Positions 41,234 through 51,509 of a DNA stretch of 64,000 nt are shown piece after piece. The stretch is from Procambarus clarkii (taxonomy: Eukaryota; Arthropoda; Malacostraca; Decapoda; Cambaridae). The number at the start of each line of letters is the position of its first letter. Positions within the stretch are counted from its first letter, which is position 1. The DNA is taken from positions 9,374,340 through 9,438,339 of the forward strand of contig NC_091228.1 in assembly GCF_040958095.1 (NCBI RefSeq), given 5' to 3'. The position numbers and the translations under genes were made by a program. The notes beneath the pieces are model-generated. The model was not told where the DNA came from. It saw only the letters and a list, made by a program, of their open reading frames with translations, and did not search any database.

Positions 41234-41298
41234 ATGGCGTCCTACCACTGTCCCCGCCTCCTCTGTGTCCTCGCTCTCACCGCAGCTCTCACTCACGG
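41234..41298 (+). CDS. Candidate first coding exon of a secreted host protein
   Basis: The ATG lies in good initiation context (GTTGCCATGG). The 21 complete codons read as a signal peptide: MASYHCPRLLCVLALTAALT then H, a basic Arg before the hydrophobic core LLCVLALTAAL, ending near Thr-His-Gly. The next bases are a near-consensus splice donor (CACGG then GTGAGTAA), leaving phase 2. No terminal similarity to any repeat in the window was seen. A frame-compatible acceptor exists at 42088/42089 (see findings), but no exon 2 is established. The gene could equally continue beyond the window through a long repeat-filled intron. Family unknown. Confidence 0.42.
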
Positions 41299-41504
41299 GT
41301 GAGTAAACTCTCCTTCAAACACCCTTAACGTTACTAGTTTACATTATTCACCTTATTTGATTTTGAAGAAACATTTAGAAAGTTTGTGTAATTTTGACAA
41401 ATAGGCGGAGCTCCTATATTGTTTCCCCATGATAGTGGAACATAGTTCAGGAACTGAACTCCAATATCCATTTAACTAAGAACTGTTGTCAGCAGGCCTA
41501 GTGT
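41299..41504. other. Intron-like or intergenic sequence
   Basis: Starts with the GTGAGT donor. Otherwise AT-rich unique sequence; nothing recognised. Confidence 0.4.
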
Positions 41505-41705
41505 GGCCGTTCCTTTAGCGTAGTGGTTTTCGTCCTCGACTCAGTATCAGGGAATCTGTGGTTCGATCCCCAGACGGATCAGAAATGGTTGGGCACCTGT
41601 TCATGTAGTACTAAATAGGTATTTAGGAGTTAAGTAACTGTTGTGGGCAGTCTGTAACGAGTCGAACCTTCCTGTCCAGGGCGCTACCACTGAGCCACTT
41701 GTTCT
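41505..41705. repeat. tRNA-derived SINE relic
   Basis: 41505-41578 has a tRNA-like core on the plus strand: A-box-like TTTAGCGTAGTGGTTTTCG and B-box GGTTCGATCCCCAGACGGA, then a TGGGCACCTG...AAATAGGTATTTAGGAG tail like that of the SINE at 51262. At 41655-41700 the minus strand shows a second tRNA-like piece (GTGGCTCAGTGGTAGCGCC and GGTTCGACTC), so two SINEs in opposite orientation may be joined. Confidence 0.55.
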
Positions 41706-42160
41706 TAGTCAGTATTAATCCACTTTGTTTCCTAGTTAAATTTTTCCTCAAGTATAAATTGTTACTTGATATATATATGTATACATTATATGTATATATA
41801 TCGTCATACGATATATATCTGTAGGTTAGTTGTTTAAGTTTTGTCGGTAACTATTTGTAGTTCCAGCGAGTCAACTATTTATAAAGTTGCAATGTGACCA
41901 TAGACAAAATAACATAATGTTGGAGAAAACTTGTGAGTTACATCAGTTGCGGGACGCATGTAAAACAATGTCATTCATAAACAAGATGTTTCGCGGCTGA
42001 ACTAACGAGCAATTGGCCATTGTTTGTGGGTGGACGGCTCCTGGGGGTCCGTGCCGGTAAACAATGGCCCACGTGTGTCTTCACCCAGCTGGTACACCAG
42101 TCTGGAGATGAACACCTTCCCGCACCACCACCCACCAACCTCCAACTCTTCTCCAGCACC
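41706..42160. other. Mostly unique sequence before the 12-bp array
   Basis: Includes a short TA-rich patch (41769-41820). A splice-acceptor-like GTGTCTTCACCCAG ends at 42088. The following CTGGTACACC... is in the same frame as the candidate first exon would require. No RNA gene or repeat match seen. Confidence 0.4.
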
Positions 42161-43196
42161 GACTCATCACATGGTTCATCACAAGACTCATCACATGATT
42201 CATCACAAGACTCATCACGTGATTCATCACGGGAATCATCACGTGATTAATCACGGGAATCATCACGTGATTTATCACTGGACTCATCACGTGATTCATC
42301 ACGGGATTTATCACAGGATTCATCACAAGGCTCATCACGTGATTCATCATGAGACTCATCATGGGATTCATCCCAAGACTCATCACGAGATTTATCACGG
42401 GACACATCACATGATTCATCACGAGATTCATCACAAGACTCATCACGTGATTTATCACGGGACTCATCACGTGATTCATTACGGGATTCATGACAAGGAT
42501 CTTCACATGATTTATCACGTGACTCATCATGGGATTCATCACAAGACTCATCACGGGACTCCTCACGTGAGTAATCACAGGACTCATCCCATGATTCATC
42601 ACAAGACTCATCACGTGATTCATCATAAGACTCATCACGGGATTCACTCCGGGACTCATCACATGATTCATCACGAGAATCATCACGTGATTTATCACCG
42701 GACTCATCACGTGATTTATCACGGGACTCATCATGTGATTCATCACTAGACTCATCGCGTGTTTCTATACAAGACTCATCACGTGATTCATCACAGTACT
42801 CATCGAGTGATTCATCATGAGAATCTTCACGTGATTCAGCACGGTATTCATCATGTGATTCATCACGGGATTCATCACATGATTCATCATAAGACTCATA
42901 ATGTGATGAGTCACGAGACTCATCACGTGACTCATCACATGAATCATCACGGGATTCAACACAAGACTCATCACGTGATTCATCATGAGACTCATCACGG
43001 GATTCATCACAGGAATCATCACATGATTTATCACAGGACTCATCTCGTGAATCATCACAAGACTCATCACGTGATTTATCACCGGACTCATCACAAGACT
43101 AATCACTGGACTCGTCACGTGATTCATGGCGGGACTCATCACGTGATTCATCATGAGACTCATCACGTGATTCATCACGGGATTCATTACGTTATC
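42161..43196. repeat. 12-bp minisatellite with recurrent CACGTG, about 86 copies
   Basis: The unit is a variant of CATCACGTGATT / CATCACGGGACT (four codons). One plus-strand frame reads HHVIHHGTHHKT-type tetrapeptides from before the array to a TAG at 42747-42749, and again to 43271. Units with GTG create TCACGTGA, a palindromic E-box core, dozens of times. Length variation is by whole 12-bp units. Confidence 0.95.
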
Positions 43197-43644
43197 TGTT
43201 CGAATCCCACGTGTGTAAATGCTTCGCTCACGAAATATACTATTAATTGGGCACTGAATCTAAACAATTAAACTAACCAAACTTAGTCTAGGCCTAACTA
43301 TACACAATTATATTTAAAGTTAAAAATTATCTTTATAAGTTAAAAATATATATATATATATTTATATAACAACAATTGGTATTGAACGCCTCTGTACCTC
43401 CTCTGTAATGAGGAAGTACCTCCTGGAGTTTGTAACATCTGTAGATTTGACTAAATGTAAACTCTGTCAGCAGAATTATTTGCTAACTTTGCGTCATTAA
43501 ATAATGGAATGTGAAAAAAATCGCGGAATTCAGATATAACACCATCAATGGTGTCCAAGAAATGTTTAAGTACTTCACTCATAATGATGTGCTGCCAGAA
43601 ATCCTAGTGAAGTCTCCAAAGATTGCTTACTGTAGGTGCAGCCT
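43197..43644. other. Unique spacer with a short coding-like stretch
   Basis: AT-rich, with a small (TA)n near 43347-43363. From about 43520 the plus strand reads EFRYNTINGVQEMFKYF and NDVLPEILVKSPKIAYCRC without stops, continuing in phase into the 42-bp array. This looks coding-like but I do not recognise it. Confidence 0.35.
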
Positions 43645-44079
43645 GCACATGACTGTAAAGCTGCCGTCCAGTTGGGTTGGTGTGGAGCACATGACTGTAA
43701 AGCTGCCGTCCAGTTGGGTGGGTGTGGAGCACATGACTGTAAAGCTGCCGTCCAGTTGGGTGGGTGTGGAGCACGTGACTGTAAAGCTGCCGCCCAGTTG
43801 GGTGGGTGTGGAGCACATGACTGTAAAGCTGCCGCTCAGTTGGGTGGGTGTGGAGCACGTGACTGTAAAGCTGCCGCCCAGTTGGGTGGGTGTGGAGCAC
43901 ATGACTGTAAAGCTGCCGTCCAGTTGGGTTGGTGTGGAGCACATGACTGTAAAGCTGCCGTCCAGTTGGGTGGGTGTGGAGCACATGACTGTAAAGCTGC
44001 CGCTCAGTTGGGTGGGTGTGGAGCACGTGACTGTAATGCTGCCGCCCAGTTGGGTGGGTATGGAGCACATGACTGTAAC
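43645..44079. repeat. 42-bp minisatellite, about 10 copies
   Basis: The unit carries CACATGACTGTAAAGCTGCC and CAGTTGGGTGGGTGTGGAG. Variants alternate GCCGTCC, GCCGCCC, GCCGCTC and CACATGA/CACGTGA. 42 is a multiple of 3, so three frames stay open with 14-residue periods (MTVKLPSSWVGVEH in one). Confidence 0.95.
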
Positions 44080-44203
44080 TGTGTGACTCACCATACATAT
44101 AAAGAGCCTCGAATAGTGACTGTTACGAGCCTCTTGTTGAATCACTTGTGATACAAAATATTATTTTTGTGTGAATTTGTGTAGGTGATTGAATATGTAC
44201 GTG

Positions 44204-44206
<3 letters not shown>

Positions 44207-44294
<88 letters not shown>
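44207..44294. repeat. (TA)n microsatellite
   Basis: About 88 bp of TA at the left foot of the SINE palindrome. Confidence 0.97.
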
Positions 44295-44297
<3 letters not shown>

Positions 44298-44518
44298 TGA
44301 AAACTCACACCCCAGAAGTGACTCGAACCCATACTCCCAGAAGCAACGCAACTGGTAACTACAGGGCGCCTTAATCCGCTTGACCATCACGGCCGTCAAA
44401 AGGAAGTGATAGCCGAGGCTATTTGAGCCACTTCCCCGACGGCAACTCGGATGGTAATCTTGGGCACAGCATTTCACCAAATCACCTCATTCTTTGGGGC
44501 ACACGTGAGGAACACAAA
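44295..44518 (-). repeat. SINE palindrome, left arm
   Basis: Reverse complement of 44521-44744 with one mismatch seen (GCACAGCAT against the complement of ATGCTATGC). On the minus strand it carries the Leu-tRNA-like core of the SINE family also present at 34446-34892. Confidence 0.85.
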
Positions 44519-44520
44519 TT

Positions 44521-44776
44521 TTTGTGTTCCTCACGTGTGCCCCAAAGAATGAGGTGATTTGGTGAAATGCTATGCCCAAGATTACCATCCGAGTTGCCGT
44601 CGGGGAAGTGGCTCAAATAGCCTCGGCTATCACTTCCTTTTGACGGCCGTGATGGTCAAGCGGATTAAGGCGCCCTGTAGTTACCAGTTGCGTTGCTTCT
44701 GGGAGTATGGGTTCGAGTCACTTCTGGGGTGTGAGTTTTCATTCGCATATAGTCCTGGGGACCATTCAGGCTTGTT

Positions 44777-44780
<4 letters not shown>
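44521..44780 (+). repeat. SINE palindrome, right arm (full 260-bp unit)
   Basis: Begins TTTGTGTTCCTCACGTGTG and ends CAGGCTTGTTCGCA before (TA)n. Contains the A-box-like GGTCAAGCGGATTAAGGCG and the B-box GGGTTCGAGTC. The right arm has about 36 bp beyond the symmetric part (44745-44780) that the left arm lacks. Confidence 0.85.

Positions 44781-44845
<65 letters not shown>
44781..44845. repeat. (TA)n microsatellite
   Basis: About 65 bp of TA between the SINE palindrome and the decayed non-LTR element. Confidence 0.97.
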
Positions 44846-44847
<2 letters not shown>

Positions 44848-47225
44848 TCCAATGAGGTGGTAGAGGTACTTGGAATCAAGGAAGAAAATATTAATCTACT
44901 TATTATGTTAATATACAAACCGCCAGATGCAACAGTTGAGGAATTCACTTAACAGACCCACAAAATAGAGAATATCCTTGATAACCTAGCAAACCCAGTA
45001 CCAGATATTATCTTCCTTGGAGACTTCAATCTACCCAGTTTAAAATGGAGAATAGTAAACAATAACATTATAACAGGAAATCAACCTGGAAATAACCAAC
45101 CACAGGTTAGAGAACTACTGAGATCCTGTGACAAATTCTCGCTCAGTCAACAGATTACAAAACTAACTAGGAACGAAAAGCAGACACAACTCTCCATACA
45201 AAGAAGAAATAATTTAAACAGGGAGATTCAAGAAATCGAATAGAGACTGAAGCATTCCTATCAGACAGAAGAAAGGCAACTAAAACAGAAAGCAATTCAA
45301 GAAATAAAGAAACACCCAAAATATTTCTTCACATATGCTAAATCAAAACCAAAAACCACTGCCAGTATTGGACCTATTCATATTAGAAAAGGTTCATACA
45401 CTGAGGATGACAAAGAAATTAGTGAAATCTTAAAAAAGCAGTATGAGGACATGTTTATCACTCCGATACACAGCATGAAAGTGGAAGATTCGGAAAATTT
45501 CTTTGAGTGATATCCAAACACCTGTAAATATAACTGATATCAACACGAGTGTAGCAGATTTTGAAAGAGAAATTGACAATATGTCCATGCACTCAGCCCC
45601 GGATCCAGACTCATGGAATTCAATATTTATAACGAAATGCAAAGTGCCAGTAGCACAGGCACTCAGTATAGTGTGGAGGAAGAGCTTGGACATGGGAGAG
45701 GTACCAGATGCGCTGAAAGCAGCAGACATAGCCCCTCTACACAATTGAGGTAGCAAAGCATTGGCAAAGAATTATAGACCAGTTGCACTAACGTCCCACA
45801 TAATAAAAGTATTTGAGAGAATGATCAGGAGTCAGGTCACTAGATTCATGGAAACCAATGACCTCCACAATCCAGGCCATCATGGATTTAGAACAGGAAG
45901 ATCATGCCTCTTACAGCTACTTGACCATTATGACAAAATCACTGACGCATTAGAAGAAAAACAATGCAGATGTTGTATACACAGACTTTGCAAAGGCATT
46001 CGACAAATGTGACCATGGAGTGATTGCACACAAAATGAGGTAATGGGTTTAACTGGTAAAGTAGGACGCTGGATACTTAATTTCCTGTCGAACAGAACAC
46101 AGAGTAACAGTCAATCAAGTAAAATCGAGTCCGAGCTCAGTTAATAGCTCTGTACCTCAAGGTACAGTCCTTGCACCACTGCTATTCCTTATTCTCATGT
46201 CAGATATAGAAAAAAATACAAGTCACGGCTTCGTGTCATCCTTTGCAGATGATACAAAAATCAGCATGAAAATTACCTCTGCTTAAGTCGGTGAAAAACT
46301 ACAAACAGACCTTAAGAAATTTTTCGATTGGGCAGCAGAAAATAACATGATGTTTAACGGCGATAAATGCCAGGTACTCAGAAACGGCAAAAATGAGGAT
46401 CTGAAACATAATATAGGGTACAAAACACAATCGAATCTGCCCATAGTAGGAAAACAGCATGTGAAGGATTTGGGAATAGTGATGTCCGACGACCTAACGT
46501 TTAGGGAGCATAAACAAGCAAGTATTGCGTCAGCCAGAAAAATGATAGGATGGATTACGTGAACCTTCAAGTACAGAGATCCCATCACAATGGTTGTACT
46601 CTTCAAATCACTTGTGTGGTCCAGTCTTGAGTACTGCTCAGTACTCACTTCCCCCCTTTAGACCAGGAGAGATTTCTGAAATAGAGGAAATATAGAGAAC
46701 ATATACGGCACGCATAGACGAGATAAAGCACCTAAATTATTGGCATTGTCTCAAAGCTCTCTAAATATACTCACTAGAAAGGAGAAGAGAGATACCAAAT
46801 AATATACACATGGAAAATACTGGAGGGACAGGTCCCAAATCTGCACAGTAAAATAACAACGTACTGGAGTGAACAGTATGGAAGAAAATGCAGAATAGAA
46901 CCAGTGAAGAGCAGAGGTGCCATAGGCACAATCAGAGAACACTGTATGAACATCAGAGGTCCACGGTTGTTCAACGTCCTTCCAGTGAGCATAAGAAATA
47001 TTGTCGGAACAACCGTGGACATCTTTAAGAAAAAACTAGATATTTTTCGTCAAGGAGTGCCAGACCAACCAGGCTGTGATGGGTTTGTTGGCCTGTGGGC
47101 CGCTCCAAGGTTGACCAAATTCTCACAAAATTTGGTCAACAGCCTGGTTGACCAAATTCTCACAAATCAAGCCTGGCCTCGGGCCGGGCTTGAGGAATAG
47201 AAGAACTCCCAGAACCCCATCAAGA
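44846..47225 (+). pseudogene. Decayed non-LTR retrotransposon: endonuclease, RT, 3' end
   Basis: Starts abruptly after (TA)n inside the endonuclease domain (NLLIMLIYKPPDATVEEF, then PDIIFLGDFNLPSLKW). RT blocks follow in several frames: APDPDSWNSIF, NYRPVALTSHIIKVFERMI, HHGFRTGRSCLLQLLDHYD, SSVPQGTVLAPLLFLILMSD, catalytic FADDTKI, NNMMFNGDKCQVL and VKDLGIVMSDDLTFREHKQA. Many stops and frameshifts (for example near 45010, 45480, 45750, 46010, 46560) show long decay. The 3' end has VPDQPGCDGFVGLWAA, two stem-loops (47110-47140, 47168-47192) and GAAGAACTCCCAGAACCCCA, then the 51-bp array. CR1/Jockey type. Confidence 0.85.
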
Positions 47226-48025
47226 AGGAATCCTCTGAGTGGACACACCGCCATAGTGACAGTATTGGGCAGCACCACTCATCCTCTGAGTGAACACACC
47301 ACCATAGTGACAGTATTGGGCAGTACCACTCATCCTCTGAGTGAACACACCACCATAGTGACAGTATTGGGCAGCACCACGCATCCTCTGAGTGAACACA
47401 CCGCCATAGTGACAGTATTGGGCAGCACCACGCATCCTCTGAGTGAACACACCACCATAGTGACAGTATTGGGCAGTACCACTCATCCTCTGAGTGAACA
47501 CACCACCATAGTGACAGTATTGGGCAGCACCACGCATCCTCTGAGTGAACACACCGCCATTGTGACAGTATTGGGCAGCGCCACTCATCCTGTGAGTGAA
47601 CACACCGCCATAGTGACAGTATTGGGCAGTACCACTCATCCTCTGAGTGAACACACCGCCATAGTAACAGTATTGGGCAGCGCCACTCATCCTGTGAGTG
47701 GACACACCATCATAGTGACAGTATTGGGCAGCGCTACTCATCCTGTGAGTGAACACACCGCCATAGTAACAGTATTGGGCAGCGCCACTCACTCTATGAG
47801 TGGACACACCGCCATAGTGACAGTATTGGGCAGCGCTACTCATCCTGTGAGTGAACACACCGCCATAGTAACAGTATTGGGCAGCGCCACTCATCCTGTG
47901 AGTGGACACACCATCATAGTGACAGTATTGGGCAGCGCTGCTCATCCTGTGAGTGAACACACCGCCATAGTAACAGTATTGGGCAGTGCTACTCATCCTG
48001 TGAGTGGACACACTGTCATAGCAGC
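47226..48025. repeat. 51-bp minisatellite, about 15-16 copies
   Basis: The unit contains CATAGTGACAGTATTGGGCA and CTGAGTGAACACACC. 51 is a multiple of 3, so 17-residue repeats (HTTIVTVLGSTTHPLSE) run open on the plus strand and a mirror frame on the minus. Left copies carry CCTCTGAGTGAAC. From about 47580 copies carry CCTGTGAG, and two unit types alternate (GAACACACCGCCATAGTAAC and GGACACACCATCATAGTGAC), a 102-bp higher-order repeat. Confidence 0.95.
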
Positions 48026-48440
48026 ATGTTCAACACTCCCCAATAGGAAGGAAACCAGCTGGGTTGTTCATCCTGTCACTTGTACCCAGACACAGCTGGG
48101 ACTTGCTTAACTGTCTCAAGTGAACAGCTCCTCAAACAAGAAGATTAACATCCATCAACACTAAAAAGCTTACGTTATCTTACAGGTGCAAAATGGGGGA
48201 ATCTTTTAAGAACAGTATCAATATTTGACAAATAGTGTTTTCCTAACCTAATTTTCCTGAAAGATGAAAGGAGGAGAGATCTGGTGAAACAGACTTTTAG
48301 CTGGGACCCGGGGAGGAAGGAGGGAGGAGCAGGAGGCCAAGACTGGTGTGGCCTCGGGGGGAGTGACTGGGCATTCCACGCGGCGCCTGGTCCACACTCG
48401 CCCACCCAATCGTGGGTACCCAACCCCACCCGTGGGTACA
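48026..48440. other. Unique spacer
   Basis: No gene recognised. A TATCTTACAG at about 48175-48184 resembles a splice acceptor, but the following frame stops within about 15 codons. A block near 48210-48245 (CAATATTTGACAAATAGTG, TTTTCCTAAC) is repeated at about 48638-48670, on the other side of the small 35-bp array. Confidence 0.45.
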
Positions 48441-48630
48441 CCACCAGCTGTGGGAGTGGGGCGTCTCATCTTGGGGCACCAGCTGTGGGAGCGGGGCATC
48501 TCATCTTGGGCCACCAGCTGTGGGAGTGGGGCGTCTCATCTTGGGGCACCAGCTGTGGGAGCGGGGCATCTCATCTTGGGCCACCAGCTGTGGGAGTGGG
48601 GTGTCTCATCTTGGGCCACCGGCTGTGGGA
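48441..48630. repeat. Small second array of the 35-bp minisatellite, 5-6 copies
   Basis: Same CCACCAGCTGTGGGAG / CGTCTCATCTTGGG unit as 38406-40735, 7.7 kb away, with GTG and GCG unit types alternating. It sits between two copies of a short direct repeat. Confidence 0.93.
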
Positions 48631-48689
48631 ATCAAATATCAATATTTGATAAATAGCGTTTTCCTAACTCTAACAATGTTGGGATTTTT

Positions 48690-50818
48690 ATTCAACACAT
48701 ATTTCTAATGTCTCTCAGATATTCACATTCTCGTAGATAGTGGTCAAGGCGATGTCCATCACTCTCATCACAGATTCTGCAACTTCGCTGATCACTTGTT
48801 GTTTCCATTCCGAAACTCCATGGATATTTGTATCCAAGACGAATTCTCGCTATTACTGTTTCTCTCCCGCGTCCTCCTCCTCTTCGTCCATATTGATTGG
48901 GATTGCCAGCTGCAACCATATTGTACCGTCGTACAGATTCACTGGTTTGTGCTTCTATCCTCCTTTCCTCAGTTACCTTGTCATGGTGATGTTGCCAGAC
49001 AATACCTCTAATTTTTAGAAGGGGTCTTGGGTATAACGTATTCAATATGATCTCCTTCAGCGCCTTCAGCAGCCAGCACATCTGCTCGTTCATTTCCACA
49101 TATTCCAACATTGGAGAGGATCCACAGAAACGAGACGACTCTTCCCTGATTGGTAAGTACCCCCACAGCTCTCTTGATTTCAGCGACTATCCCAAGATTT
49201 TATGCCCGATTTTTACTTAGACTTTGCAGTGCTTCTTTTGAGTCAGTGCAGATCACTGCACCATTAGTGTTTCGTTCAAGGAATCTTAATGTCATAACAA
49301 TGGCAGTTAGCTCTGCTTGCGTTGAAGAGGCATAGTTCTCAATACGTGCTTTTTCTTCATTTGTGCGTTGAAAAGTGTATCCTTAATTACAGTGTATGTT
49401 GCACCAGCCCTGCCATTGACAGGATTAGATGACCCATCAGTGTAGATTTCATCTATTTAATTTCAGGCTTCCTCGAGACAATTGTGCCTCATTTCTTGTG
49501 CTATCATGTTGGATTTTTTCGTTGCCATTTCAGTGACGATAATCCTGTAAGAGTCATCCTCCCAGAGGGGTAACCTCTCTACAGGCATGAACTCACGGAT
49601 TTGCTCAAGCAGGTGAAGTTCTTAGTGGTAGCAGACTGATCTGTGTTCTTATTTTTTGCTTCTCCTGTTTCCTCCTGTTAGCAGCACAGAAATTTTTTTC
49701 TTGGCAATATCATTGTAATAGGGATCTCTGGCTATCTTAATTGCAAGCATAGCATTCAGTTCCTTAATTCTGCTTTTAATACTGGGGAGGGACAGCTCCT
49801 CTCATAGATTAGACGTTTTGGCAGTTCTTGGAACTCCAAGAATGAGTGTCATGGCTTCATTTTGTATGCTTTCGAGCCTTTTCATGTCGTTTTGGCAGTA
49901 GGTGCACAAAACTGGTGCGGCATAGTCTATGACGGAGCGCACATATGCTGTGTACATCATTTTAAGCACGGCAATAGAGGCTCCATGTCCATTCCAGGTC
50001 ATAGCTTTCAGTGCCCTGAGTCGACTTTTGCATATTCTTATGAGTTGGTTAAGCCCCTATTTCTTTCCCTTGTAAGAGCCGACAGTGACGCCAAGGTACC
50101 GTTAGTGGTCAACCCATTCAAGTGTTACACCATTAATTTGAAGTTCTTCATTTTCTCCCCGGTTGTGATGAGAGTTTGCTTTTGTCTTGTTTGAGGAGAG
50201 TGAAACAGAGTTCAACACATTTCCTGCCATGAAGTTCAAGGGACTATTTAATTTTTCCCAAGGTGGGGATTGCATTAGAACATCATCTGCATATCCCAAT
50301 TGTTTTGGTCCTTCCGAAAAATCAATATTTGCAATGGTGTTCATAATTACATTGAATAGTGTGAGCTTAAGACCCCGTCTTGAGGGGTTCCGAGTTCCAT
50401 ACTCATTGTTCTTGAGACTGCTCCATTGAAGCAAACCTTGGCTTTCCTCCCTGTGAGGTAGTCTTCAACCCATTTCATGAGTTTTTCCTTGACACCCATG
50501 CATGCAAGCTCGTCTAGGATCGCAGTCCCTTGTTCTTTGTCGAAGGCTCCTTTGATGTCAACAAATACAGAGTATTTGTACTTACAGCTACACAGCCATA
50601 ATTATTTACTAATCTCACAGCTAGGTACAGAGTACCTAGCAGTGTCATTAGCCAAATAATTAACTATACAGTTTGCTGTGCTTCGTCCTTTATTAACAAA
50701 TCCATTGATCCCCTACCCTTGTCTACCTATTTTGTGCAACAGTCGGTTTAGGATGATTCTTTCAAGCATCTTGCAAGTGCATGACATGTGACTCATAGAT
50801 CTGTAATTACCAGGGTCA
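48690..50818 (-). pseudogene. Decayed non-LTR retrotransposon with RNase H (I-like)
   Basis: On the minus strand from 50818: HDPGNYRSMSHMSCTCKMLE (RT block), a region reading as VDIKGAFDKEQGTAILDEL (near 50510-50570), catalytic GYADDVLMQS (near 50290), YVRSVIDYAAPVLCTYCQND (49900-49960), an RNase H-like stretch with VICTDSKEALQSL (near 49230-49270), and the C-terminal GRETVIARIRLGYKYPWSFG with RSCRICDESDGHRLDHYLRE (48700-48860). RNase H behind RT points to the I/R1/Loa group. Stops and frameshifts are frequent. The N-terminus is cut exactly where the 14-bp minisatellite starts. Confidence 0.8.
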
Positions 50819-51240
50819 TGACACTGAGAGGTAAACACTGAGTGGAATACACTGTGAGGTAAACACTGAGGTATGCACTGTGAGGTATACACTGTGAGGT
50901 ATACACTGTGAGGTAAACACTGTGAGGTAAACACTGTGAGGTATACACTGTGAGGTAAACACTGCAAGGTATACACTGTGAGGTATACACTGTGAGGTAA
51001 ACACTGTGAGGAAAACACTGTGAGGTAAACACGGTGAGGTAAACACGGTGAGGTAAACACTGTGAGGTAAACACTGTGAGGTATACACTGAGGTAAACAC
51101 TGTGAGGTAAACGCTGTGAGGTACACACTGTGAGGTAAACACTGTGAAGTATACACTGAGGTACACACTGTGAGGTATACACTGAGGTATACACTGTGAG
51201 GTATACACTGTGAGGTATACACTGTGAGGTATAGCAGTAA
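50819..51240. repeat. 14-bp minisatellite, block 1 (about 30 copies)
   Basis: Unit ACTGTGAGGTAAAC or ACTGTGAGGTATAC, with a 12-bp variant ACTGAGGTATAC. 14 is not a multiple of 3, so CLPHSVYLTVFTSQ-type frames appear on the minus strand. It ends at a GGGCCA triplication where a SINE begins. Confidence 0.96.
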
Positions 51241-51509
51241 AGGGCCAGGGCCAGGGCCAGGGCCTCGTAGCCTGGTGGATAGCGCGCAGGATTCGTAATT
51301 CTGTGGCGCGGGTTCGATTCCCGCACGAGGCAGAAACAAACGGGCAAAGTTTCTTTCACCCTGAATGCCCCTGTTACCTAGCAGAAAAAATAGGTACCTG
51401 GGCGTTAGTCAGCTGTCACGGGCTGCTTCCTGGGGGTGGAGGCCTGGTCGAGGACCGGGCCGCGGGGACACTAAAAGCCCCGAAATCATCTCAAGATAAC
51501 CTCAAGATA
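51241..51509 (+). repeat. tRNA-derived SINE inserted in the 14-bp array
   Basis: The head at 51262-51332 folds as a tRNA: acceptor GCCTCGT pairs with ACGAGGC, the T arm GCGGGTTCGATTCCCGC is perfect, and the anticodon arm CAGGA-TTCGTAA-TTCTG gives a CGT (Thr-like) anticodon. The A-box TAGCCTGGTGG and B-box GGTTCGATTCC would serve pol III. A conserved tail (AATAGGTACCTGGGCGTTAG, GGGCTGCTTCCTGGGGGTGG, CTCAAGATAACCTCAAGATA) shows a SINE rather than a free tRNA gene. Confidence 0.82.

Noticed and set aside
43511..44151. Overlapping 170-190 codon frames with 14-residue repeats
   Set aside because: The 42-bp unit keeps several frames open on both strands. Only the first ~45 codons of one frame look possibly coding, and these are noted as such.
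47148..48110. 320-codon frame with a 17-residue repeat (TVLGSTTHPLSEHT)
   Set aside because: It is the 51-bp array; a mirror frame of 263 codons is equally open on the other strand. No leader or domain seen.
48175..48240. Second exon after the splice-acceptor-like TATCTTACAG
   Set aside because: Joined to the candidate first exon it meets a stop after about 15 codons, and nothing else supports it.
51262..51332. Functional tRNA-Thr gene
   Set aside because: The cloverleaf is good, but it is joined to a SINE tail and lies within a minisatellite.
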